A DNA stretch of 38,347 nucleotides from Streptomyces rubellomurinus (GCF_000961885.1 NZ_JZKH01000082.1:1-38347), one strand, 5' to 3'; counted from the stretch's first letter, positions 8,474 through 17,167 are shown. The notes: a model not told the origin generated them from the letters alone. Numbers and translations are program-made.

Positions 8474-8647
8474 TCAGACCGAGAGGACCTGGCGACGGTT
8501 GTACGTGCCGCAGCTCGGGCACGCGATGTGGCCCAGCTTCGGCTCGTGGCAGCGGTCGCACGCCACGAGGGCCGGAACGACGGCCTTCCAGTTGGACCGG
8601 CGGTGGCGCGTGTTGCTGCGCGACATCTTCCGCTTCGGAACAGCCAC
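8474..8647 (-). CDS. rpmF: Ribosomal protein L32 (zinc-binding C+ form)
   Basis: A 57-residue protein of the large ribosomal subunit, starting [20 protein letters not shown], the L32 signature. Two CxxC pairs (C30, C33 and C43, C46) form a zinc ribbon, so this is the zinc-dependent version. Streptomyces usually also has a cysteine-free L32 elsewhere under Zur control. The GTG at 8647 has AGGAG eight bases upstream, located inside the end of the DUF177 gene only two bases before. This tight spacing points to translational coupling. The order DUF177-rpmF is conserved across bacteria. Confidence 0.96.
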   Translation of the reverse strand: MAVPKRKMSRSNTRHRRSNWKAVVPALVACDRCHEPKLGHIACPSCGTYNRRQVLSV

Positions 8648-8649
8648 GG

Positions 8650-9294
8650 CTACTTCTCCTGGTTCTCGGCGAGACCCTCACGGGTGTCGCTGTCCTTGTT
8701 CTCGTCACCCTCGTCGCCGGGGGCGGCGGAGAGTCCCTGCAGAGCCGCCCACCGGGGGTCGGCGGCGTCGTGGTGGTGCGCCGGGTCGTCGCTCAGGCGC
8801 GCTCCGCACTCGGAGCACAGGCCCAGGCAGTCTTCCTGGCACACCGGCTGCAGCGGCAGTGCGAGCACCACCGCGTCACGCAGCACCGGCTGGAGGTCGA
8901 AGTAGTCGCCCTCCAGGCGGTAAGTCTCTTCTTCCGCGTCCTCGTCGAGGTCGTCGGCCCCGGTCGCCGCGGCGCGGTGGCGCTCGTCGGACTCCGGGTA
9001 GTAGTACAGCTCCTGGAAGTCCACGTCGATGTCGAAGTCGACGGGCTCCAGGCACCGGACGCACTCGCCCTCGACCCGGGCCTCGGCGGTGCCGGTGACC
9101 AGCACGCCCTCGACCACGGACTCCAGGCGGAGTTCCAGCTCGATCTCGCTCTTCTCCGGGACCCCGATCACGTCGATGATCCCCAGGCCCTCGGGGGCCT
9201 CCAGGGTCCGGCTCACCTTGCGCATGGCGCCCGGACGCCGACCGAGCTCGTGCGTGTCGAACACGAGGGGGTCGCGGTGGTCGAGGCGGTTCAA
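8650..9294 (-). CDS. DUF177 / YceD-family protein
   Basis: A cytoplasmic protein of the YceD/DUF177 family, encoded next to rpmF in many bacteria. In some lineages it is linked to 23S rRNA maturation, but its exact role in actinobacteria is unclear. The central motif GECVRCLEP has a CxxC (C88, C91). A second cysteine group (C162, C166, C170, C173, in [12 protein letters not shown]) may bind metal. An acidic stretch at about 120-133 and a charged tail flank the second motif. I start at TTG 9294, which has AGGA four bases upstream and yields the family N-terminus [18 protein letters not shown]. An in-frame ATG at 9387 would add 31 poorly conserved-looking residues and has no ribosome-binding site. 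The gene is first in the unit with rpmF, rnc and mutM. Confidence 0.88.
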   Translation of the reverse strand: MNRLDHRDPLVFDTHELGRRPGAMRKVSRTLEAPEGLGIIDVIGVPEKSEIELELRLESVVEGVLVTGTAEARVEGECVRCLEPVDFDIDVDFQELYYYPESDERHRAAATGADDLDEDAEEETYRLEGDYFDLQPVLRDAVVLALPLQPVCQEDCLGLCSECGARLSDDPAHHHDAADPRWAALQGLSAAPGDEGDENKDSDTREGLAENQEK

Positions 9295-9405
9295 GGTGTC
9301 CTGACTTCCATGGGAATCGATCGAGGGGCTCCCCCAGTCGGTCGGCCTGTGGCTCGGCGCCGCGAGGGCAAGCCGACAGCCGGACATGGGGATGCCGGAG
9401 TGGTC

Positions 9406-9434
9406 AGACTACCCGAGTCTCCCGCCAGGCCCAA
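9406..9434 (-). promoter_or_regulatory. Candidate promoter of the DUF177-rpmF-rnc-mutM unit
   Basis: Read on the minus strand, a -35 box TTGGGC (9429-9434) and a -10 box TAGTCT (9406-9411) are separated by exactly 17 bases, a good match to the main vegetative sigma factor. Transcription would start near 9399, giving a leader of about 105 nt before the TTG at 9294. Confidence 0.55.
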
Positions 9435-9512
9435 CTTCGGTCCCGTTCGGGCACCTCGGGAGACCTGCTGGGAGACCCCGGGGAGGCCCCGGGGAGGCTC
9501 GGCCGCGGGCGC

Positions 9513-10718
9513 TCAGCGCCCGCCGAGCTCCCGGAGCCGGGTCATGTCGATCATGCTGGTGTCGAAGAAGCTGGTCTCGTCCAGCCCCTGCTGCTGCTGG
9601 TGCGGCAGGGCCGGGGGCAGCGCGGGCTGCGGCGGCTGCTGCTGGGGCTGCTGCTGGTAGCCGTAGCCGTCGTACTGCTGGGCCCCGTAGCCGCCCTGCT
9701 GCTGCGGGTAGGCGTAGCCGTCGTGCTGCTGCTGGCCCTGGTAGTCCGGCTGCTGCGGGTAGCCGCCCTGCTGCTGGGCCCACTGGGCCTGGTACGGGTC
9801 GCCGTGGCCGGCCGCCGGGTCGAAGCCGCCGCCGTACACCTCGGCGTACTGGACGCCCGGCTGCTGGACGCCCTGCTGGGCGGCCGCGTACTGGTCGGCG
9901 CCCTGGGCCTGCCAGCCGGCCGCGGCCGGGGTCTGCTCCGGCCAGGTCTGCTGCTGCGGGACGTCCTCGCGGTACCAGGCGATGTCCCTGCCGTCCGGGT
10001 CCTCGGCGAAGCCCGCGGCCACCGCCTCGGCCCGCTCCTTGGCCTGCTGGGCCTCGTCGGCGGCCGCCAGGTAGGCGCCCAGGTCGTCGATCGGCCGCTT
10101 GCCGAGCAGCTTGTCGCGGCCCTTGCCGACCGCCTCCAGGGTGGCGCCGAGCACGGTCTCCAGCGTGGCGAGCTTCACGTCGACGTACTCGTCGACCTCC
10201 GGGCTCGGGCTGGTCCGCTGCGGCTTGAACTCCTCGCCGTCGCCCTCGCCGTCGTACTCGGCCTCGAAGACGCCGGCGTCGCCGCGCAGCTTGGTCCGGC
10301 CGCGGCCGACCGCGCCGAGCGTCTTGGTCAGCACGACCTCGAAGTTGGCGAGCTTGCTGTCCACGTAGTCGTCGGCCTCGGCGCGCTGGGCCTCGACCTC
10401 GGCGCGGGCCTCGGCGAGGATCCGGTCGGCCTCGGCCTGCGCGCGGCGCACCACCTCGGTGTCGGAGATCAGCGAGCCGCGCTCGGCGTGCGCGCCCTGG
10501 ATGATCCGCTCGGCCTCCGCCTGGGCGTCCGCCACCAGCTGGCCGTGGTCGGCCATCACCGACTGGGCCTGGGCGAGTTCGGCGGGCAGCGCCGCCTTGA
10601 GGTCGTTGAGCAGGCCGATCAGCTCGGCCCGGTTCACCACGCAGGAGGCCGACATCGGCATCGAGCGGGCGCTCTCGACCGCCGCCACGATCTCGTCGAC
10701 CTGGTTCTGCACGTCCAC
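9513..10718 (-). CDS. DivIVA-like coiled-coil protein with Q/G/Y-rich tail (401 aa)
   Basis: A long coiled-coil protein resembling actinobacterial DivIVA-family or F0-subunit-b-like annotations. Residues 1-20 are MDVQNQVDEIVAAVESARSM. A helical, Ala/Glu/Arg-rich coil runs over about 30-140 and includes AQAEAERIIQGAHAERGS. Two related copies of a YVDVKLATLETVLGATLEAVGKGR-type module (near 116-145 and 173-200) follow. A disordered tail at about 245-375 is rich in Q, G, Y and P. A short conserved end, FFDTSMIDMTRLRELGGR, may be a binding motif. The start is GTG 10718 with a weak GAAG site. The gene lies between coaD and DUF177, a position conserved in Streptomyces. A role in cell-envelope or septum organisation is inferred from the fold only. 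Confidence 0.75.
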   Translation of the reverse strand: MDVQNQVDEIVAAVESARSMPMSASCVVNRAELIGLLNDLKAALPAELAQAQSVMADHGQLVADAQAEAERIIQGAHAERGSLISDTEVVRRAQAEADRILAEARAEVEAQRAEADDYVDSKLANFEVVLTKTLGAVGRGRTKLRGDAGVFEAEYDGEGDGEEFKPQRTSPSPEVDEYVDVKLATLETVLGATLEAVGKGRDKLLGKRPIDDLGAYLAAADEAQQAKERAEAVAAGFAEDPDGRDIAWYREDVPQQQTWPEQTPAAAGWQAQGADQYAAAQQGVQQPGVQYAEVYGGGFDPAAGHGDPYQAQWAQQQGGYPQQPDYQGQQQHDGYAYPQQQGGYGAQQYDGYGYQQQPQQQPPQPALPPALPHQQQQGLDETSFFDTSMIDMTRLRELGGR

Positions 10719-10889
10719 GGGGCTTCGTCTTTCCGTGTGCCGCCCGACTTCTCCGGCGGAGGCAGGCCCGGCGCGGTGGACCTCACCGCAGGGCAGGAGT
10801 ACAGACTGTACGGCCCCCGCGCGGCGAGGTCACAACACCGCGGTCCGCACGGTCCCCCCGCTACCGGACGAACCATGACGAACCAGCAG

Positions 10890-10907
10890 AAAAGGGCGCG
10901 CAGCGCC
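10890..10907 (-). terminator. Small terminator-like hairpin at the coaD stop
   Basis: On the minus strand GGCGC-TGC-GCGCC is followed by CTTTTCT. The stem is only 5 bp and overlaps the stop codon of coaD. Confidence 0.4.
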
Positions 10908-11398
10908 TACTGCTGGGCCTTGCGCTCCGCGATCCGCTCGACCAGCCGGCGGTGCACCGTCGCGGGCAGCAGGTGCGAGACGTCGCCGCCGTACGAGGCG
11001 ACCTCCTTGGCCAGCGTCGAGGAGAGGAAGCTGTACGTCGGCGAGGTCGGCAGGAACAGCGTCTCCACGCCGGTCAGGCCGTTGTTCATGTGCGCCATCT
11101 GCAGCTCGTAGTCGAAGTCGCTGACCGCGCGCAGGCCCTTGACGATCGCCGGGATGTCGCGCTCGCGGCAGTAGTCCACCAGCAGGCCCTGGTGCGACTC
11201 GACCACCACGTTGCCGAACTCCGCGGTGACCTCCTCGATCAGGCCGATCCGCTCCGCGATGCTGAACATGCCCTGCTTGTTCGGGTTCACCAGGACCGCG
11301 ACGTGCACCACGTCGTACAGCTTCGAGGCGCGCTCGACGATGTCGAGGTGGCCGTTGTGGATCGGGTCGAACGAACCGGGACAGACGGCTCGACGCAT
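10907..11398 (-). CDS. coaD: Phosphopantetheine adenylyltransferase
   Basis: Catalyses the fourth step of coenzyme A synthesis, joining ATP and 4'-phosphopantetheine to make dephospho-CoA. The 163-residue protein starts MRRAVCPGSFDPIHNGHLDI. The nucleotidyltransferase motif HNGH is at 14-17, and the second motif YSFLSSTLAKEVA sits near 125-137 (family form SSTxVR-like). Length matches the family (about 160). The ATG at 11398 is preceded by GGGAG at 10-nt spacing; the longer in-frame extension upstream is not family-like. It follows rsmD by 49 bp, the standard rsmD-coaD pair, and the two are probably cotranscribed. Confidence 0.97.
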   Translation of the reverse strand: MRRAVCPGSFDPIHNGHLDIVERASKLYDVVHVAVLVNPNKQGMFSIAERIGLIEEVTAEFGNVVVESHQGLLVDYCRERDIPAIVKGLRAVSDFDYELQMAHMNNGLTGVETLFLPTSPTYSFLSSTLAKEVASYGGDVSHLLPATVHRRLVERIAERKAQQ

Positions 11399-11447
11399 GG
11401 CGTGTGTGCTCCCTCGTGGGGTGACGGCTGCTGCGGGCCGCGGCCCG

Positions 11448-12032
11448 TTACTCGTGATCACCGGCCGCGGCGGCGGCGCGACCGTACCAGAGCGTGCCCT
11501 CGCCGTAGCGGCGGGAGCGCAACTCCTCGAAACCCTCGGGCCAGTCGAACGCTCCCCCGCGGGTGCTCCGCTCCACGGTGACGAGTGCGTCCGCCGCGAG
11601 CCAGCCCCCAGCGAGGAGTGTGATCAGCATCTCGCGCAGCTCCTCGTCCGTCACGGCGTACGGCGGATCGAGGAACGCCAGGTCGTACGGGGTCTCCGGG
11701 GCCGGCCCGGCGATCACCTTCTCCGCCTTGGCCGCCCGGACCTCGGCGCCCGGCAGGCCGATCGTGCGGACGTTCTCCCGGATCACCCGGGCCGCCTGGC
11801 CGTCCGCCTCCACCAGCAGGACGTGCCCGGCGCCGCGCGACAGCGCCTCCAGGCCGACCGCGCCCGAGCCGCCGAACAGGTCCAGCATCCGGACCCCGTG
11901 CAGGGTGCCGTGCAGTGCCTCCAGGGTGGAGAACATCGCCTCACGGGCCTTGTCGGAGGTCGGGCGGGTGCCCCGGCCGGGCGGTACGGCCAGCCGGCGG
12001 CCGCCGGCCGCCCCGGCGATCACGCGGGTCAT
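11448..12032 (-). CDS. rsmD: 16S rRNA (guanine966-N2)-methyltransferase RsmD
   Basis: Methylates G966 of 16S rRNA using S-adenosylmethionine. The 194-residue protein opens with MTRVIAGAAGGRRL and the family segment GTRPTSDKAREAMFSTL. The SAM-binding motif LDLFGGSGAVG is at 50-60, the acidic ribose-binding loop is VEAD near 74-77, and the catalytic DPPY is at 122-125. ATG 12032 is used. It is upstream of coaD on the same strand, as in most bacteria. A strong hairpin at 12099-12139 separates it from the preceding gene. Confidence 0.96.
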   Translation of the reverse strand: MTRVIAGAAGGRRLAVPPGRGTRPTSDKAREAMFSTLEALHGTLHGVRMLDLFGGSGAVGLEALSRGAGHVLLVEADGQAARVIRENVRTIGLPGAEVRAAKAEKVIAGPAPETPYDLAFLDPPYAVTDEELREMLITLLAGGWLAADALVTVERSTRGGAFDWPEGFEELRSRRYGEGTLWYGRAAAAAGDHE

Positions 12033-12098
12033 GGTGGTGGGAGGTCCTTTCGTCGCTGCCCGACCACGCTATCCCGACCACCGCACCGCGCTCACGCC

Positions 12099-12139
12099 GA
12101 GCGGGCGGGTGACGGCCCGGGGGCCGCACCCGCCCGCTC
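12099..12139 (-). terminator. Terminator between the 12146 gene and rsmD
   Basis: A perfect 13-bp stem, GAGCGGGCGGGTG (12099-12111) with CACCCGCCCGCTC (12127-12139), encloses a loop that itself folds as CGGCCC/GGGCCG. It starts just after the stop codon at 12146. Confidence 0.7.
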
Positions 12140-12145
12140 AGGTGG

Positions 12146-12679
12146 TCAGCTCGCCTCGGAGCCCGCGCCCTGGGCCGGGATCGCGGCGCCGAGCAGGGCC
12201 GGCGAGGCGTAGCGGGACCAGGACAGGCAGCCGTCGGGCGGGCAGAACTCGGGGCGGCGCGGGTCGTGCCCGAGCTCGCGCAGCTTGGTGCGGACGGAGT
12301 CGGGCGTGCGGCCGAAGCGGGCGGCGATCCGGGCGACGGTCTCGCCCTCGTGGAACCGCCGGACCAGCTCCTCCTCGTGCTGCGGCACCCAGGGGGCGCC
12401 GTGGCCGGGGTACAGCTCGCGCAGCACGTCACGGTCGGGGATGGGCTCGGAGACGTCGGCGACGATCGCCAGCGCCCGCAGCGCGCGGTTGAGCGCGATC
12501 CGCAGCGAGGCGACGTCCTCGACCGGCAGGCGGAGCTTGCCCGAGGCGAGCGGCGCGGCGGCCGCCCCCTCGCGCCAGCCGGTCAGGGTGAGGGTGACCT
12601 CGCGGTCGTCGTCGCTGGCGAGTTCGATCCGGAAGACCTTGTCGCCCAGCGGGAGCTCGTTGAGATGACGGAATGCCAT
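12146..12679 (-). CDS. Conserved hypothetical protein with C-terminal helix-turn-helix
   Basis: Not a family I can name with certainty. Residues 8-70 look beta-rich with alternating charged strands (KVFRIEL, REVTLTLTGWREG, SGKLRLPVEDVASL) and then a helix. This resembles the single-strand nucleic-acid-binding fold of bacterial PC4/YdbC-like proteins, but it is only a pattern impression. A clear helix-turn-helix lies at about 104-136 (ELVRRFHEGETVARIAARFG then RTPDSVRTKLRELG). The end holds two Cys (C148 and C153 area, FCPPDGC) and a Ser/Trp segment. The ATG at 12679 has GGGGGT six bases upstream. It lies between recG and rsmD with hairpins on both sides, so it may be its own unit. A DNA- or RNA-binding role is inferred. 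Confidence 0.75.
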   Translation of the reverse strand: MAFRHLNELPLGDKVFRIELASDDDREVTLTLTGWREGAAAAPLASGKLRLPVEDVASLRIALNRALRALAIVADVSEPIPDRDVLRELYPGHGAPWVPQHEEELVRRFHEGETVARIAARFGRTPDSVRTKLRELGHDPRRPEFCPPDGCLSWSRYASPALLGAAIPAQGAGSEAS

Positions 12680-12794
12680 GGCAGGACCCCCAAGTGTCGC
12701 GCCAGGTACGCACCTTGAGGGTGCGTCCTGAACACCTTCATTCTCTCGTGGGGGTCTGACAATTCCCGGGCCAGGAGGGGCCCGGAGGGCCCGC

Positions 12795-15017
12795 TCAGCC
12801 CTTCTCCATGTAGGCCGCGCGGTCCTCGTCGAGCAGGCTCTCCAGGGCGGTGCGCAGCTCCGGGTGCGCGGCCAGCTCCGGGTCCTCGGCGACCAGCCGG
12901 GTGGCCTCCGTCCGGGCGGTGAGGATGACCTCCTCGTCCTGCAGCACCGAGAGGACCTTGAGCGAGGACTTCACCCCGGACTGCGCCTGGCCCAGCACGT
13001 CGCCCTCGCGGCGCTGTTCGAGGTCGATCCGGGACAGCTCGAAGCCGTCCAGCGTCCCGGCCACCGCGTCCAGCCGGGCCCGGGCGGCGCTGCCGGCGGG
13101 CATCTCGCTGACCAGCAGGCACAGGCCCGGGGCAGTGCCGCGGCCCACCCGGCCGCGCAGCTGGTGGAGTTGGGAGACGCCGAAGCGGTCGGCGTCCATG
13201 ATGACCATCGCGGTGGAGTTGGGGACGTTGACGCCGACCTCGATGACGGTGGTGGCGACCAGCACGTCGACCTCGCCGGCCGTGAACCGGCGCATCACCT
13301 CGTCCTTGGCCTCCGGGGCCAGCCGGCCGTGCAGGATCTCCACCCGCAGGCCGCTCAGCGGGCCCTTCAGGAGCTGCTCGGCGGTCTCCACCACCGAGAG
13401 CGGGGGCCGCCGTTCGTCGCTCGCGGCGCCGAGGTCGGCGACGTCCTCGAAGTCCTCCTCGGCCGGCTTGCGCTTCTTCTTCGCCTTCGGGTCGGCGGCC
13501 GGCTCCTCGTCCCCGATCCGGGGGCAGACCACGTACGCCTGGTGGCCCTTGCCGACCTCCTCGCGGACGCGCTCCCAGGCCCGGGTGAGGAAGTTGGGCT
13601 TCTCCAGCGCCGGGACGACGTGGGTGGAGATCGGCGAGCGGCCGGCCGGCAGCTGGTCCAGGACGGAGGTCTCCAGGTCCCCGAAGACCGTCATCGCGAC
13701 GGTGCGCGGGATCGGGGTCGCGGTCATCACCAGCAGGTGCGGCGGCTGCTCGCCCTTGGCGCGCAGCGCGTCCCGCTGCTCGACGCCGAAGCGGTGCTGC
13801 TCGTCGACCACGACCAGGCCGAGGTCCTGGAACTGCACCTTGTCCTCGATCAGCGCGTGCGTGCCGATCGCGATCCCGGCGTCCCCGCAGGCCATGTCGA
13901 GCAGCGCCTGGCGGCGGGCCGGGACGCCCATCGAGCCGGTCAGCAGCACCACCCGGGTGCCGAGGTCGGAGCCGCCGAGCATGCCGCCCTCGGCGAGGTC
14001 GCCCATCATCTCGACGATCGAGCGGTGGTGCTGCTGCGCCAGCACCTCGGTGGGCGCCAGCAGCACGGCCTGGCCGCCGGCGTCGACCACGGCCAGCATG
14101 GCGCGCAGCGCGACCAGCGTCTTGCCCGAGCCGACCTCGCCCTGGAGGAGGCGGTGCATCGGGTGCTCGGTGGCCAGGTCGGCGGCGATCTCGGCGGAGA
14201 CCTTCCGCTGGCCCTCGGTGAGGGTGAACGGCAGCCGGGCGTCGAAGGCGTCCAGCAGGCCGCCGTCCCGGGCCCGGCGCGGCTTGGCGGGCAGGGCGGA
14301 GTCGGCGGCCCGGCGCCGGGCGAGCGCGACCTGCAGGACGAAGGCCTCGTCCCAGCGCAGCCGGCTCTGGGCGCGCTCGCGGTCGGCCTGGCCGCGCGGG
14401 CGGTGGATCAGCTCCAGCGCCTCGGGCAGCAGGATCAGCTCGTGCCGCTCGCGCAGTTCGGCGGGCAGCGGCTCGCCGACCTTGGCCAGGTACGAGTCGA
14501 GGGCCATCTCGACGCAGAGCGACAGCTTCCAGCTGGGCATCTGCGCGCTGGCGCCGTACACCGGGATGAGCCGGCCGGCGAACTGCCGGGCGGCATCGGA
14601 CCCGGCGTCCTCGTCGAGGAGCTGGTAGTCCGGCGAGACCAGCTGGCGGGTGCGGTTGAAGACGCCGACCTTGCCCGCGAACAGGCCCTGGGCGCCGGCC
14701 TTGAGCTCCTTCTGCCGCCAGCCCTGGTTGAAGAAGACCAGCGAGAGCCGGCTGCGGCCGTCGGTGACGACGACCTCCAGCCGGTCGCCCTTGCGGCCGC
14801 GGAACGGGATCAGGGTGACCTTCTCGATCCGGGCCAGGACGGTGACGTGCTCGTCGATCTCCAGCTCGTCCAGGCTGGTGAGCTGGCCGCGCTCGACGTA
14901 GCGCCGCGGGTAGTGGTGCAGCAGGTCGCCGACCGTGCGCAGCTTGAGGCTGTCGGCGAGCACCTTCGCGGTGCGGTCGCCGACCAGCTTGGTCAGTGGT
15001 TCATCGAGAGCGCCCAT
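12795..15017 (-). CDS. recG: ATP-dependent DNA helicase RecG
   Basis: RecG remodels stalled replication forks and branch-migrates Holliday junctions. The 740-residue protein begins with an OB-fold wedge domain (about 1-190, including YPRRYVERGQLTSLDELE). Helicase domain 1 carries Walker A GEVGSGKT near 290, the DEQH box in VVVDEQHRFGVEQRDAL near 402, and MTATPIPRT. Domain 2 ends in the motif VI QLRGRVGRG, followed by the family C-terminus. An insertion with KAKKKRKP near 490-500 is charged and probably a surface loop. ATG 15017 is chosen because AGGAG is five bases upstream; TTG 15020 is directly before it. The DhaL gene ends 40 bp upstream, so the two likely form an operon. Confidence 0.97.
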   Translation of the reverse strand: MGALDEPLTKLVGDRTAKVLADSLKLRTVGDLLHHYPRRYVERGQLTSLDELEIDEHVTVLARIEKVTLIPFRGRKGDRLEVVVTDGRSRLSLVFFNQGWRQKELKAGAQGLFAGKVGVFNRTRQLVSPDYQLLDEDAGSDAARQFAGRLIPVYGASAQMPSWKLSLCVEMALDSYLAKVGEPLPAELRERHELILLPEALELIHRPRGQADRERAQSRLRWDEAFVLQVALARRRAADSALPAKPRRARDGGLLDAFDARLPFTLTEGQRKVSAEIAADLATEHPMHRLLQGEVGSGKTLVALRAMLAVVDAGGQAVLLAPTEVLAQQHHRSIVEMMGDLAEGGMLGGSDLGTRVVLLTGSMGVPARRQALLDMACGDAGIAIGTHALIEDKVQFQDLGLVVVDEQHRFGVEQRDALRAKGEQPPHLLVMTATPIPRTVAMTVFGDLETSVLDQLPAGRSPISTHVVPALEKPNFLTRAWERVREEVGKGHQAYVVCPRIGDEEPAADPKAKKKRKPAEEDFEDVADLGAASDERRPPLSVVETAEQLLKGPLSGLRVEILHGRLAPEAKDEVMRRFTAGEVDVLVATTVIEVGVNVPNSTAMVIMDADRFGVSQLHQLRGRVGRGTAPGLCLLVSEMPAGSAARARLDAVAGTLDGFELSRIDLEQRREGDVLGQAQSGVKSSLKVLSVLQDEEVILTARTEATRLVAEDPELAAHPELRTALESLLDEDRAAYMEKG

Positions 15018-15057
15018 CAACGCTCCTGTTTACACCACGGGGCCGACAAACCGAGGG

Positions 15058-16686
15058 CTACTCCACCCCGATGAGCAGCGGCGCCGACTCCTGCCCGCCG
15101 TGGAAGACCGCCGCGTCCACCTCGGGCCGCCGGTGCCGCACGTGCGCGACCAGCCGGTCGGCGAGCGCCCGGTCGGCGCCCTCGCCGAGGACGAGGGTGA
15201 CGAGTTCGCCGCCCGCGCCGAGCATCCGGTCCAGCACGCTGGCGCCGACCTCCTCCAGCCCGGTGCCGATCACCGCGACGTCCCCGTCGATCAGGCCGAG
15301 CACGTCCCCGGCCTGGCAGACGCCGGCCATCGTCCAGGACTCCCCCTCGGCGACGGCGAGTTCGGCGTAGCGGGTGGCGCCGGCCGCGGAGGTCATGGCG
15401 ACCACGTCCTCGTCGAAGCGGCGGCCGCCCTCGTGCACGGCCAGCGCCGCGAGCCCCTGCACCGGCGAGCGGGTGGGCAGGACGGCGATCCGCACGCCCT
15501 CCTCGCGCAGCTGGTCGGCGGCGGCCCCGGCGGCGGCGCGCAGTTCGGGGTCGTTGAGCAGCAGGACGACCTCGCGGGCGGCGGACCGGCGGACGGCGGC
15601 GGCGAGTTCGGCGCTGGCCGGGCGGCGGTCCGGGTCGGCGTGCAGCACGACGGCGCCGGCCTGCTCGCACAGCTCGGCCAGGCCCTCGCCGGAGACCACG
15701 GAGAGCACCGCGCGGGCGCGCTCCTCGCGTTCGCCGCGCTCGGCGGCGGTGCCGGCCCGGGCGGCGGCCTCGGCGAAGTGGGTGATCCGGATCTGGTGCG
15801 GGCGCCCGGCCTCGACGCCGGCCTCCACGGCGGCGCCCGCGTCGTCGACGTGCACGTGGACGTTCCACAGCCCGTCGCCGCCGCCGACCACCAGGGAGTC
15901 GCCGAGCGCGCCGAGCCGCGCCCGCAGCGCGGGCAGGGCCTCGTCGGGCGCGTCCAACAGGTAGATGACCTCGAAGGCGGGGTGGCCGGGCCCGGGCGGC
16001 CGCACGTGCGTCTCGCAGCCGGCCACCACGTCCCCGCGCAGCGCGACCGGCCCCATCGGCTGCTGCCCGGCGACGGCGTCGGCGAGCGCGCCGAGGACGG
16101 CCACCAGGCCGCGCCCGCCGGCGTCCACGACGCCGTTCTCGGCCAGCACGGCGAGTTGTTCGGGGGTGTGCCGCAGCGCGTCCCGGGCGGCCCGGTAGGC
16201 GGTGTCGGCGACCTGCGCGAGCCCGTCCCCGGCCCGGACGGCCTCCCGGGCGGCGACCCGGGCGACGGTCAGCAGGGTGCCCTCGACGGGCTCCGCGACG
16301 GCCTGGTAGGCGGAGTCGGCGGCCCGCTGGAGGGCGGCCCGCAGCTGCGCGGCACCGCCGCCGCCCTCGGCGAGCGTCTCGGCGGTGCCGCGCAGCCACT
16401 GGGCGAGGATCACCCCGGAGTTGCCGCGGGCGCCGACCAGCGCGCCGCGGGCCATCGCCCGGACGGCTTCGGCGAGCCCGGGGGCCGGCCGGGCGGCGGG
16501 ATCGGCGAAGCGGCTCTCCACCTCGGCGGCGGCGGACTCGACGGTCAGGTACAGGTTGGTGCCGGTGTCGCCGTCCGGGACGGGGTACACGTTGAGCGCG
16601 TCGATCTCCTCGCGCGCCTGGCCGAGCGCGCGCAGGGCGAGCTGGCACCAGGTGCGCACGGCCGGGGCGTCGAGCGTGTGCAGCAC
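15058..16686 (-). CDS. DhaL-domain protein, fatty acid kinase FakA-like (YloV/DAK2 family)
   Basis: In Firmicutes, FakA phosphorylates fatty acids held by FakB, giving acyl phosphate for phospholipid synthesis. The 542-residue protein has an N-terminal DhaL domain (about 8-200) with the ADP-magnesium motif NVYPVPDGDTGTN at 32-44, including D38 and D40. GARGNSGVILAQWLRG comes next in the domain. A middle domain with VVDAGGRGLVAVLGAL and FEVIYLL follows, and then a C-terminal EDD-like part. The start is GTG 16686 with GGAGGAG about five bases upstream. No FakB (DegV) gene is in the window, so the substrate partner must lie elsewhere. It precedes recG, a pairing kept in many Gram-positive bacteria. 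Actinobacterial function remains untested as far as I know. Confidence 0.88.
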   Translation of the reverse strand: MLHTLDAPAVRTWCQLALRALGQAREEIDALNVYPVPDGDTGTNLYLTVESAAAEVESRFADPAARPAPGLAEAVRAMARGALVGARGNSGVILAQWLRGTAETLAEGGGGAAQLRAALQRAADSAYQAVAEPVEGTLLTVARVAAREAVRAGDGLAQVADTAYRAARDALRHTPEQLAVLAENGVVDAGGRGLVAVLGALADAVAGQQPMGPVALRGDVVAGCETHVRPPGPGHPAFEVIYLLDAPDEALPALRARLGALGDSLVVGGGDGLWNVHVHVDDAGAAVEAGVEAGRPHQIRITHFAEAAARAGTAAERGEREERARAVLSVVSGEGLAELCEQAGAVVLHADPDRRPASAELAAAVRRSAAREVVLLLNDPELRAAAGAAADQLREEGVRIAVLPTRSPVQGLAALAVHEGGRRFDEDVVAMTSAAGATRYAELAVAEGESWTMAGVCQAGDVLGLIDGDVAVIGTGLEEVGASVLDRMLGAGGELVTLVLGEGADRALADRLVAHVRHRRPEVDAAVFHGGQESAPLLIGVE

Positions 16687-16831
16687 CAGGTCTCCTCCGG
16701 ATGGGACGCCGCGATGGCCCATGGGTGAACGGCGAGGGGTGATCGAGGGGTGATACCGGCAGGTTATCGGGGGCCGGGGAGGGCCGCCCCGGTCCGCGGC
16801 CCCGGAGCGATCACTCGGCCGGTCATGGTAG

Positions 16832-16862
16832 TTTCGTGGGACGGGAGCAGCCGTTGTATGCT
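16832..16862 (+). promoter_or_regulatory. Candidate rpmB promoter
   Basis: A -10-like TATGCT lies at 16857-16862, about 120 bp before rpmB. The best upstream match, TTTCGT at 16832-16837, is 19 bases away and weak. The 295-bp divergent gap (16687-16981) must also drive the DhaL gene on the other strand; I see no clear box for it. Confidence 0.35.
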
Positions 16863-16981
16863 CTCCCGGTTGCCTGGAACAATCCGGGCGCACCCCTCGA
16901 TCCGATCCGGTTCACGCGAGTGCTCCGTTGGTTCGCCGGGGTTGTCGAACGTAAATGATCTGAAGTCTTGGAGTGACTCCT

Positions 16982-17167
16982 GTGGCTGCCAACTGCGACG
17001 TCTGCGGCAAGGGGCCGGGCTTCGGCAACAGCATCTCCCACTCGCACCGCCGTACCTCCCGTCGTTGGAACCCCAACATCCAGACGGTGCGCGCTGTGGT
17101 TGGGCGGACGCCGAAGCGGCTCAACGTCTGCACCTCGTGCATCAAGGCCGGTAAGGTCTCGCGCTGA
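16982..17167 (+). CDS. rpmB: Ribosomal protein L28 (zinc-binding C+ form)
   Basis: A 61-residue large-subunit ribosomal protein. It starts [20 protein letters not shown] and has [14 protein letters not shown], typical for L28. Two CxxC pairs (C5, C8 and C50, C53) mark the zinc-binding version; Streptomyces normally keeps zinc-free paralogues elsewhere under Zur. The GTG at 16982 has GGAG eight bases upstream. It is transcribed alone, divergent from the DhaL gene and convergent with thiD, and ends in a clear terminator at 17194-17236. Confidence 0.96.
   Translation: MAANCDVCGKGPGFGNSISHSHRRTSRRWNPNIQTVRAVVGRTPKRLNVCTSCIKAGKVSR

Noticed and set aside
12864..15074. Open frame of 736 codons antisense to recG
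   Set aside because: Shadow frame; recG motifs on the minus strand are complete.
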